A DNA stretch of 40,886 nt from SAR86 cluster bacterium. Lineage in GTDB: Bacteria; Pseudomonadota; Gammaproteobacteria; Magnimaribacterales; D2472. The stretch is from contig JADHNM010000003.1 in assembly GCA_016779505.1 (NCBI GenBank), positions 1 to 40,886 of the forward strand, in the 5' to 3' direction. This document shows positions 34,258 to 40,886 of the stretch, in pieces. A program made the position numbers and the translations under genes. A model generated the notes under the pieces. The model ran no database searches, was not told the origin of the DNA, and saw nothing but the letters and a program-made list of their open reading frames with translations. Positions within the stretch are counted from its first letter, which is position 1. The number at the start of each line of letters is the position of its first letter.

Positions 34258-35031
34258 ATGAATGATTTAAAAGTTGCATTGGTTACAGGAGCTGCAAGTG
34301 GGATGGGCAGAATTTCCTCTAAAAAGCTAGCTGCTGAAGGTGTGCATGTTGCAGCTGTAGATGTAAATGAAGAAGGATTAAATGAGCTCAAACAAGAATC
34401 AAATAACATTTCTATTTTTCCATGTGATTTATCGGATTCAAATGCCGTCAAGACTATGGTTCAGCAGGTTCAATCAGAGGTAGGTTCAATTGATAGAGTT
34501 ACCCAAGCAGGCGCAGTAATGCCAATGGCAAGAATTCAAGATTTAGACGCATCTTCAATAAATAATTTAATGAGAATTAATTATGAGGGTACTGTAAACA
34601 TTGTGAGTAATGTTTTGCCATCAATGCTTGAAAAAAATAATGGGCAAATAATACTTTTTGGTTCCATTGCAGGAATGTGCCCTCTCGAAAAAATGTCCGC
34701 TTATTGTGCTTCTAAAGCAGCCGTAAATATTTTTGGCGAAATCTTGGCTAAAGAGGTTAAAGATACAAATATTAGAGTTATGGTAGTTTGTCCAGCTCAA
34801 ACCGATACTCCTTTGATGAGATTTGTTGATGAGACTGATGCGCCTGATGCAATTAATACTGCAGTGAAAAAAGGAATGCTTTGCGATCCAGAGGAAGTGG
34901 TTAATCAAATCGAAAAAGACTTACTGACTGATAAAATTATTTGTTATCCTTCAAAAGAAGCTGTATATGCCACCAGGATAAGAAGATTTTTCCCAAATTA
35001 TTGGTGGAAATTAGTTCAAAAAAACTCATAA
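34258..35031 (+). CDS. Short-chain dehydrogenase/reductase with altered NNAG motif
   Basis: This is a 257-residue SDR. Cofactor motif VTGAASGMG is at about 9-17, followed by a D at the end of the second strand (VDVNE), which suggests NAD(H) preference. The catalytic Ser is in FGSIAG and Tyr-x-x-x-Lys is YCASK. The structural NNAG motif is replaced by TQAG. The C-terminal RIRRFFPNYWWKLVQ is basic and aromatic, possibly for membrane contact. GAGGAGAAG lies just upstream of the ATG, and this is the largest gap (35 bp) inside the operon. It may oxidise a steroid hydroxyl (3-, 7- or 17-position) or an alcohol made by the P450; substrate unknown. Confidence 0.8.
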   Translation: MNDLKVALVTGAASGMGRISSKKLAAEGVHVAAVDVNEEGLNELKQESNNISIFPCDLSDSNAVKTMVQQVQSEVGSIDRVTQAGAVMPMARIQDLDASSINNLMRINYEGTVNIVSNVLPSMLEKNNGQIILFGSIAGMCPLEKMSAYCASKAAVNIFGEILAKEVKDTNIRVMVVCPAQTDTPLMRFVDETDAPDAINTAVKKGMLCDPEEVVNQIEKDLLTDKIICYPSKEAVYATRIRRFFPNYWWKLVQKNS

Positions 35032-35042
35032 TAAAATAGACC

Positions 35043-36392
35043 ATGGAATATATTAATAAATTACCTCCTGATAATAGAGATCTTTCTATGTTCCCGGGGC
35101 AATATGGCTGGCCTTTTCTTGGCAAGACAGTCGAGCTAGTTAAAGATACCTTGGCAATGTGCAACAAGCACTATGATAGATATGGTCCTGTTTCTAGGTT
35201 AGACATGGTTCGTAATCAAAGAGTTTTAATGTGTCTAGGTCCAGAATTTAATGAGGCAGCTTTATTTGATCCCAATGGTAATTTTAGTGTTGCTGGTGGT
35301 TATGCAAGTTCGCTAGGCACCTTATACCCTGAGGGTATGTTGCTTAGGGATGACAAAAAACATAAAAAAACAAGAAGGGCATCCCAACCAGCTTTCAAGA
35401 CTGATGCACTTAAATCCTATGTGGATATGTTAATTCCTATTCAAGAGCGTCGCATTCAGGCGCTTCCCGTTGAAGAGGAGTTTGTATTCTATGACAATAT
35501 TCAAGAAACATTAATGGATGTCGCTGCAAGAGTGTTCATAGGCTTAGATGAAAAAAGTCCAGAAGCACAAAGATTGAGTTACCTTTTTTCAACAATTAAT
35601 GAGGGCCTGGTAACTCCCTTGCCCTATGATCTGCCATTTTTAAAATTTAGAAAATCTATGCAGGCTCGCGAAGAGCTTAGAGAATTTTTTATTTCAAATA
35701 TTCCTAAAAGAAGGGGCTCTGATGCTCAAGATATGTTTACAAGATATTGCAATGCTCAAGATGAGGATGGTGAGTATCTAGAAGATGTCGATATTGATGG
35801 GCATATGGCATTTTTATTATTTGCAGCATTTGATACCACAACAAGTGCACTGACAAATATCCTTTATTACCTAGGTAAAAATCCTCAATGGCAGGAAAAG
35901 GTTCGGAATGAAATTTTTAGTGTCAGCAATGAAATGCCTACATTTGAAGACATGGCGGAGATGACTATGACCGAATATGTTTTTCAAGAGACGTTGAGAT
36001 TCTATCCATCAGTTATGATTTTAAATAGGCGTACTACCAGAGATGTAAATGTTGCTGGATATGACATACCTGCAAATACTGTTGTTATGCTTAGCCCACC
36101 ATTTACTCACCGTATGGAAGAATGGTGGTCAAACCCTTTAGAGTTTGATCCTATGAGATTTTCTCCAGAAAGAGCCGAACATAAAAAACATGGTTTTAGT
36201 TATGTGCCATTTGGTGGCGGTGCGCATAAATGTATTGGTATGCATTTTGCAATGATGAATGCAAAACTTTATTTATTTAGATTGCTTAAAAATTATAAAG
36301 TGAATCTTAGATCTAATTACGATCCTGCATTCATGCATGTGCATCTGCCAAGGCCAATAGATGGCTTGCCATTAACTTTAACTAGGATTTAG
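35043..36392 (+). CDS. Cytochrome P450
   Basis: This is a haem-thiolate monooxygenase of 449 residues, soluble (no N-terminal membrane helix). The haem-binding loop is FGGGAHKCIGMHFA with Cys397 as ligand. The I-helix oxygen-activation motif is FAAFDTTTSA, the K-helix ExxR is ETLR, and the substrate-recognition segment RRTTRDVNVAGYDIP is present. The N-terminus GWPFLGKTVELVKD and the FGGGxHxCIG loop resemble the CYP51/CYP26/CYP120 branch, which binds sterols or isoprenoids, more than typical short bacterial P450s. No ferredoxin or reductase gene is nearby. In this operon it most likely hydroxylates a steroid or sterol, but position and substrate are unknown. Confidence 0.93.
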   Translation: MEYINKLPPDNRDLSMFPGQYGWPFLGKTVELVKDTLAMCNKHYDRYGPVSRLDMVRNQRVLMCLGPEFNEAALFDPNGNFSVAGGYASSLGTLYPEGMLLRDDKKHKKTRRASQPAFKTDALKSYVDMLIPIQERRIQALPVEEEFVFYDNIQETLMDVAARVFIGLDEKSPEAQRLSYLFSTINEGLVTPLPYDLPFLKFRKSMQAREELREFFISNIPKRRGSDAQDMFTRYCNAQDEDGEYLEDVDIDGHMAFLLFAAFDTTTSALTNILYYLGKNPQWQEKVRNEIFSVSNEMPTFEDMAEMTMTEYVFQETLRFYPSVMILNRRTTRDVNVAGYDIPANTVVMLSPPFTHRMEEWWSNPLEFDPMRFSPERAEHKKHGFSYVPFGGGAHKCIGMHFAMMNAKLYLFRLLKNYKVNLRSNYDPAFMHVHLPRPIDGLPLTLTRI

Positions 36393-36396
36393 TTCG

Positions 36397-37206
36397 ATGA
36401 TTCCTCAAGGCTCCTATTTAGAAGTCGAGAATGACTTTAATTTTCATTATTATGACGAGGGAGATGGGGATGTTGTGGTTTTATTGCATGGCAGTGGAAC
36501 TGGTGCATCCGGGCATACAAATTTTAAAAATAATTTTATAGCTTTGAAAGAAGCAGGATATAGAGTAATTTTGCCTGACCTTCCTGGGTATGGTTTCTCA
36601 AGCAAGCCAGAGGATGAAACCTATTCACTGGAATATTTTAATACTAAAATACTCCAGCTCCTCGATGCACTAAAAGTTGAATCATTCTCGTTAATTGGAA
36701 ATAGTTTAGGTGGGGCACTGGCCTTAGGTCTTGCTTTGAGTCATCCCAAAAGAGTAGAGAAATTAATTCTTATGGCTCCTGGCGGTGTTGAAGACCAAGA
36801 TACTTATAACAAAATGCCAGGCATACAGAAACTTCTTGCTGATTTCTTGGGTGGAGAGATGAATCAAGAAAAAATAGAGGGCTTGCTTTCGCTTTTTCCA
36901 TATGACTCTTCAATTATTTCTGATGAAATGGTGTCAGATAGAATGGAAATACTTCCATTGATGAATTCGCAAGTTTTAGCTTCAATGACGATACCAAATA
37001 TGGAAAAAGATCTTTTTAAGATTCAACATCCTATTCTTGCTTTTTGGGGCATCAATGATCAGTTTATTCCCGTATCAGGCTCGATGAAGATTGGTGAAAA
37101 ATGTCCAAATGCTCAGATCATGCTTTTTAGCCAATGTGGACATTGGGTTATGATTGAGAAAGAGCAAATTTTTAATGAGGCCTGCATTAATTTCTTATCA
37201 GCTTAA
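36397..37206 (+). CDS. hsaD: Meta-cleavage product hydrolase, HsaD/TesD-like
   Basis: This is an alpha/beta-hydrolase of the BphD/HsaD type that would hydrolyse the C-C bond of the meta-cleavage product (4,9-DSHA) to 2-hydroxyhexa-2,4-dienoate and DOHNAA (HIP). The catalytic triad is Ser103 (GNSLGG), Asp221 (GINDQFIP) and His249 (CGHWVMIEKE). The oxyanion region LLHGSGTGASG is typical of C-C hydrolases. At 269 residues it is slightly shorter than HsaD (about 290). It starts 4 bp after the P450 stop and is followed 2 bp later by the hydratase gene, together forming the classic hsaD-E-G-F order. Confidence 0.88.
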   Translation: MIPQGSYLEVENDFNFHYYDEGDGDVVVLLHGSGTGASGHTNFKNNFIALKEAGYRVILPDLPGYGFSSKPEDETYSLEYFNTKILQLLDALKVESFSLIGNSLGGALALGLALSHPKRVEKLILMAPGGVEDQDTYNKMPGIQKLLADFLGGEMNQEKIEGLLSLFPYDSSIISDEMVSDRMEILPLMNSQVLASMTIPNMEKDLFKIQHPILAFWGINDQFIPVSGSMKIGEKCPNAQIMLFSQCGHWVMIEKEQIFNEACINFLSA

Positions 37207-37208
37207 AT

Positions 37209-37994
37209 ATGAATTTAAACACTATAAATGATATAGCTTCAGAGCTGTTTTTGGCTTTAAAAAACCAAGAAACAGTTCAGCCACTTTCTGACAAATATGA
37301 TGAGATAGATATTAATGATGCTTATCAAATTTCTCGAAAGTTTCTTTCCTTAAGAGAAGACCAAGGTGAAAAGGTTATTGGAAAGAAAATCGGTGTTACA
37401 AGTCCAGTTGTTCAAGAAATGCTTGGGGTCAACCAACCAGATTTTGGTTTTTTAACAGACAATATGCAAGTTAAAAATAAATCGAATTTCTCAATAAAAA
37501 ATTCTTTGATTCAACCTAGAGCAGAAGCTGAAATTGCTTTTATTTTAAAAGAAGATATTTCAGGACCTGGAATTTCAAAGGAAGATGTCATTCTCGCAAC
37601 TGATAAAATTGTTCCATGTTTTGAAATTGTTGACTCAAGAATTGATGATTGGAAAATTAAAATTCAAGATACTATTGCTGATAATGCATCATGTGGAATT
37701 TTTGTTTTAGGAGAAGGATCATCTTCCCCTGAAAAGTTTCCAATGGATGAGTTGGAGGTAATTGTTCATAAGAATGGAGAATTTTTGTCATCAGGCTTTG
37801 GTTCTGCGGTTCAAGGTCATCCAGCAGAAGCAGTTGCGTGGCTTGCTAATACTTTGGGTGAATATGACATCCCATTACTCAAAGGTGAGTTTATTTTATC
37901 AGGATCTCTGGTTCCTCTAGAGCCAGCAATTGCTGGCGATAGTTTTTCATTAGAGCTCAAGGGTGTTGGAACCTGCGAAATTAATTTTATCTAA
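37209..37994 (+). CDS. hsaE: 2-hydroxypenta/hexa-2,4-dienoate hydratase, HsaE/TesE-like
   Basis: This hydratase of the MhpD/BphH/HsaE family adds water to the dienoate released by HsaD, giving a 4-hydroxy-2-oxo acid. The 261 residues match the family (about 260). Recognisable segments are [20 protein letters not shown] near residue 60, the metal/substrate strand [32 protein letters not shown] (split in the middle of the fold), and a C-terminal [18 protein letters not shown] 4-oxalocrotonate decarboxylase is the closest look-alike, but the acetaldehyde dehydrogenase and aldolase next door favour the hydratase. Confidence 0.9.
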   Translation: MNLNTINDIASELFLALKNQETVQPLSDKYDEIDINDAYQISRKFLSLREDQGEKVIGKKIGVTSPVVQEMLGVNQPDFGFLTDNMQVKNKSNFSIKNSLIQPRAEAEIAFILKEDISGPGISKEDVILATDKIVPCFEIVDSRIDDWKIKIQDTIADNASCGIFVLGEGSSSPEKFPMDELEVIVHKNGEFLSSGFGSAVQGHPAEAVAWLANTLGEYDIPLLKGEFILSGSLVPLEPAIAGDSFSLELKGVGTCEINFI

Positions 37995-37996
37995 TT

Positions 37997-38920
37997 ATGA
38001 GCAAAGTCAAATGTGCAATTATTGGATCTGGAAATATCGGCACAGATCTGATGTTAAAAATTATTAAAACCTCTCAATCATTATCTTTAAATGGAGTGAT
38101 TGGCATTGACCCTGAGTCTGAAGGTCTAGCAATGGCAAAATCTCATAATATTGCGATTTCATCAACCGGCTTGCAGGGCTTTATGGAAATGGATGAGTAT
38201 CGAGATACTGAAATATTTTTTGATGCAACTTCTGCTGGTGCCCATAAAAATCATCATGATTTAATTATTAATGATGGCAAGCAGATGATAGACCTTACCC
38301 CAGCAGCAATAGGCCCATATTGCGTCCCAGTTGTTAATTTAACGGAACATTTAAAAGAAAAGAATGTAAACATGGTGACCTGCGGAGGCCAAGCTACCAT
38401 CCCAATGGTTGCAGCGGTTAATCAAGTTTCTAGCGTTAAATATGCTGAGATAGTTGCATCTGTTTCTTCAAAGTCTGCTGGACCAGGAACAAGGGCGAAC
38501 ATTGATGAATTTACTCAAACAACTAAGCTAGGGCTTGAAAAAGTTGGAGGGGCAGACAGAGCTAAAGCAATCATAGTGCTTAATCCTGCTGAGCCCCCTT
38601 TATTAATGAGAAATACTGTTTTTACTTTATGTGATCCTGTTGATCAAGAGTTAGTTAAAGATAGCATTGAGGCAATGGTAGACCGTGTTCAGTCTTATGT
38701 ACCTGGCTATAGATTAAAGCAAGAAGTTCAATTTGAAAGATTTGGCTCTAATAATCCATGCCTTATTCCTGGCTATGGTGAGTTTGAGGGACTAAAAGCA
38801 TCGATTTTCTTAGAAGTGGAGGGTGCTGGACACTATTTGCCTACTTATGCAGGGAATCTAGATATTATGACCTCTGCTGCTATGGGAACCGCACAGGAAT
38901 TAATTAAACTTAACTCATGA
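37997..38920 (+). CDS. hsaG: Acylating aldehyde dehydrogenase, HsaG/TesF-like
   Basis: This NAD-dependent acetaldehyde/propionaldehyde dehydrogenase converts the aldehyde from the aldolase to acyl-CoA (propionyl-CoA in steroid catabolism). The N-terminal Rossmann motif is [14 protein letters not shown] (6-19), the catalytic Cys129 is in TCGGQATIP, and [16 protein letters not shown] follows. The C-terminal [20 protein letters not shown] is the family hallmark. Length 307 fits the BphJ/HsaG family. Its stop overlaps the aldolase start by 4 bp; the two enzymes form a channelling complex in known systems. Confidence 0.93.
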   Translation: MSKVKCAIIGSGNIGTDLMLKIIKTSQSLSLNGVIGIDPESEGLAMAKSHNIAISSTGLQGFMEMDEYRDTEIFFDATSAGAHKNHHDLIINDGKQMIDLTPAAIGPYCVPVVNLTEHLKEKNVNMVTCGGQATIPMVAAVNQVSSVKYAEIVASVSSKSAGPGTRANIDEFTQTTKLGLEKVGGADRAKAIIVLNPAEPPLLMRNTVFTLCDPVDQELVKDSIEAMVDRVQSYVPGYRLKQEVQFERFGSNNPCLIPGYGEFEGLKASIFLEVEGAGHYLPTYAGNLDIMTSAAMGTAQELIKLNS

Positions 38921-39933
38921 GTAAGCTTTATATACAAGATGTCACGTTGAGAGATGGTATGCACGCAATAAGACATCAATATGGTTTAGATCATGTAATT
39001 GAGATTGCAAAGGCATTAGATGAAGCTAAAGTTGATGCCATTGAGGTCGCTCATGGAGATGGTTTGTCTGGGTCTTCTTTTAATTATGGTTTTGGAGCTC
39101 ATACAGATAAAGAATGGATTGGAGCAGTTGCTGAGAAATTAAATTATGCAAAACTTACAACTCTTATTTTGCCTGGAATTGCAATTAAAGAAGATCTTAA
39201 GTGGGCATGGGATCTTGGGGTTAGATCGGTCAGAGTTGCAACTCACTGCACCGAGGCAGATGTTTCAAAGCAGCACATAGAGTTTGCAAGAGAATTAGGT
39301 ATGGATACCATTGGTTTTTTGATGATGTCACATATGACCTCACCATCCAACTTAGCAGAACAGGCCAAATTGATGGAGTCCTATGGAGCTGAATGTGTAT
39401 ATGTTGTTGATTCGGGCGGCGCATTGAGCATGGAAGATGTAGCAGATAGATTTAAAGCTTTTAAAGATACCTTGGATTCTTCAACCCAAACAGGCATGCA
39501 TGCGCATCATAATTTATCTTTAGGAGTTGCTAATTCAATTGTTGCTGTTGAAAATGGAGCAAATCGAGTTGATGCAAGTCTTGCGGGTATGGGGGCTGGA
39601 GCAGGAAATGCCCCTCTTGAAGTTTTTATTGCTGCAATTGATAGATTGGGGTGGGAACATGGAACAGATCTCTTTAAATTAATGGATGCTGCTGAAGAGC
39701 TGGTTCGCCCATTGCAGGATAGGCCCGTAAGAGTCGATAGAGAAACATTAACATTGGGTTATGCTGGCGTTTACTCATCCTTCCTCAGGCATGCTGAATC
39801 AGCTGCTGAAACTTATGATCTTGATACAAGAGAAATTCTTGTTGAGCTAGGAAAGAGAAAGATGGTTGGCGGTCAAGAAGATATGATTGTCGATGTAGCC
39901 TTGGATTTATTAAAAAAGAAATCTCAATCATGA
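38917..39933 (+). CDS. hsaF: 4-hydroxy-2-oxo acid aldolase, HsaF/TesG-like
   Basis: This is a DRE-TIM metallolyase that cleaves 4-hydroxy-2-oxohexanoate (or pentanoate) to pyruvate and an aldehyde, which passes to the partner dehydrogenase. The signature [15 protein letters not shown] (8-22) supplies Arg12, Asp13 and the general base His20. Metal ligands are Asp13 and His195/His197 in [28 protein letters not shown] follows. At 338 residues it is the usual size. It is coupled by ATGA overlaps both to the dehydrogenase gene and to the following luciferase-like gene. Confidence 0.94.
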   Translation: MSKLYIQDVTLRDGMHAIRHQYGLDHVIEIAKALDEAKVDAIEVAHGDGLSGSSFNYGFGAHTDKEWIGAVAEKLNYAKLTTLILPGIAIKEDLKWAWDLGVRSVRVATHCTEADVSKQHIEFARELGMDTIGFLMMSHMTSPSNLAEQAKLMESYGAECVYVVDSGGALSMEDVADRFKAFKDTLDSSTQTGMHAHHNLSLGVANSIVAVENGANRVDASLAGMGAGAGNAPLEVFIAAIDRLGWEHGTDLFKLMDAAEELVRPLQDRPVRVDRETLTLGYAGVYSSFLRHAESAAETYDLDTREILVELGKRKMVGGQEDMIVDVALDLLKKKSQS

Positions 39934-40802
39934 AAATTGGCATGACCCTTCCGGTCATGGAGCCTGATTTATCCAGGCAAGACTTAGAGGATTGGACGTT
40001 GAGAATAGATGCTGGTCCATGGTCGCATATTGCCTTGGGAGAAAGAATTTTATTTCCCAACCCTGAATTCATCTCTACTTTAAGTGCAGTCGCTGCCTGG
40101 ACCAAGCGTGTGGAGATCATTGCAACCATATCTGTTTTGACAATGCATAACCCAATATTGAGCGCTAAACAGTTTGCAACAATTGATATGATCTCAGAGG
40201 GTAGGTTTACCCTTGGTGTAGGGGTTGGGGGTAGAGAAGAAGACTATAATGCTATTGGCTCCACATGGTCTGATAGAAGGTGGGCTACACTTTCTGATCG
40301 TGTTAAAACCATGCAATCAGTTTGGTCAAAGGAATATCATCCTAGTTTAGGGCCAACACCCTTTTCTATGAATGGACCTCAAATATTGGCAGGCGCAGTA
40401 GGTCCTAAGGCCATGGAAATGTCGGCTGATTTTGCAGATGGCTTGGCTGGATTTTCATTTAATGCAGATATTGAAGAAATCAAAGATTCATTTAATCGAG
40501 TGCAAAAAGCATTTGAAGAAAAAAATAAATCTCCTAGGTTGGTCACCAGTTTCTGGTTTGGGCTAGGTAAATCTGCTCGATCAGACATTCAAACCCACCT
40601 TGAAAGGTATTTAAGTTGGATGGGAGATGATCTTGCAAGAGATTTAGCAAAAACAGCAGGTTTTTCAGGTAGTCAAAGTGATTTGAACGATTTTCTCTTA
40701 TTGGTCAAGGCTGCTGGCGCAACAGATGTAATTTTGGTGCCTACATCAAAAAACATTGAACAATTAATCTTGGCAGAAGAGGTGATTGCTGGATTTGGCT
40801 AA
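39930..40802 (+). CDS. Luciferase-like monooxygenase (LLM class flavin-dependent oxidoreductase)
   Basis: This is a 290-residue TIM-barrel protein of the bacterial-luciferase-like family, which uses reduced FMN or F420. Recognisable features are the start [12 protein letters not shown], the strand [16 protein letters not shown], and [21 protein letters not shown], the usual flavin-phosphate region. [23 protein letters not shown] follows within the C-terminal half. It overlaps hsaF by 4 bp, so it belongs to the operon. It is not related to HsaA (an acyl-CoA-dehydrogenase-fold monooxygenase). Its reaction is unknown: a steroid Baeyer-Villiger oxidation, a ring hydroxylation or a dehydrogenation are all possible. 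Confidence 0.83.
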   Translation: MKIGMTLPVMEPDLSRQDLEDWTLRIDAGPWSHIALGERILFPNPEFISTLSAVAAWTKRVEIIATISVLTMHNPILSAKQFATIDMISEGRFTLGVGVGGREEDYNAIGSTWSDRRWATLSDRVKTMQSVWSKEYHPSLGPTPFSMNGPQILAGAVGPKAMEMSADFADGLAGFSFNADIEEIKDSFNRVQKAFEEKNKSPRLVTSFWFGLGKSARSDIQTHLERYLSWMGDDLARDLAKTAGFSGSQSDLNDFLLLVKAAGATDVILVPTSKNIEQLILAEEVIAGFG

Positions 40803-40886
40803 AAAATAATTATTTTTATAAAAATTGACAAATTAAATCCATCTGTTACTCGTTGATTATTTAATGTATTTATATAATAGTTATTA
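40803..40886. other. AT-rich noncoding tail after the operon
   Basis: No coding sequence is visible in the last 84 bases. A perfect AT-only palindrome AAAAATAATTATTTTT (40802-40817) directly follows the last stop. It could weakly terminate transcription but lacks GC pairs. A TATAAT at 40873-40878 could be the -10 of a gene beyond the window; the only nearby TTGACA (40825) is 42 bp away, too far to pair with it. Confidence 0.35.

Noticed and set aside
39785-40129. Minus-strand open frame of 114 codons across the hsaF/luciferase-like junction
   Set aside because: It overlaps two conserved coding regions coupled by ATGA and shows no domain.
40825-40878. TTGACA and TATAAT as a promoter for a gene beyond the window
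   Set aside because: The two boxes are separated by 42 bp, far from the usual 16-18 bp; no better -35 partner is visible.
1-40886. CRISPR arrays, insertion sequences, phage or integrase genes
   Set aside because: No regularly spaced direct repeats, transposase or integrase motifs, or att-like duplications next to the tRNAs were seen.

Overview
The window is an AT-rich, densely packed chromosomal segment. It most resembles a streamlined marine gammaproteobacterium, possibly of the SAR86 type. Evidence for Gammaproteobacteria is the long single-chain PurL, NudL, GloC (YcbL type), a YrdA-like gamma-carbonic-anhydrase-fold protein, HflX, an MltF-like transglycosylase, and the alaS-lysC-...-tRNA-Ser(GCT) synteny. 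Evidence for streamlining is that several convergent gene pairs are separated by only 2 to 12 bp or overlap, and that no intergenic gap exceeds about 160 bp. The clade is an inference; no rRNA or phylogenetic marker settles it. I see no mobile element, CRISPR array or prophage.

Region 1 (1-14.5 kb) is mostly housekeeping: tRNA-Asn, uvrB, a lipoprotein lytic transglycosylase, purL, two Nudix hydrolases (one is nudL), a hexapeptide-repeat protein, a dienelactone-hydrolase-family protein, alaS, lysC, a class I-type dihydroorotase and tRNA-Ser(GCT). The dihydroorotase sits where csrA/rsmA normally lies between alaS-lysC and tRNA-Ser.

Region 2 (14.5-24 kb) is mixed: a GNAT acetyltransferase, a PIF1-like helicase, an AGCS Na+/amino-acid symporter, a PYROXD2/CrtI-like oxidoreductase, an unknown lipoprotein with an internal duplication, hflX, a hotdog thioesterase, an SDR, a TM2-domain protein and gloC.

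Region 3 (24.1-40.8 kb) is the notable part. It holds 18 same-strand genes, mostly overlapping or a few bases apart, that look like one operon for steroid-nucleus catabolism. HsaC-like extradiol dioxygenase, HsaD-like meta-cleavage hydrolase and the HsaE/HsaG/HsaF trio would process the cleaved A ring to pyruvate and propionyl-CoA. IpdA/IpdB, IpdC, EchA20, IpdE1/IpdE2, FadA6 and IpdF homologues would open and shorten the remaining C/D rings (the HIP pathway). Mixed among them are genes outside the textbook pathway: a crotonase lacking both usual catalytic glutamates and carrying a Lys-rich tail, an EthD-like protein, a second SDR, a cytochrome P450 and a luciferase-like monooxygenase. KstD, KshAB, HsaAB and FadD3 are not in the window. 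An exact 12-bp inverted repeat lies in the intergenic region upstream of the operon, and ipdC seems to lack a canonical start codon.
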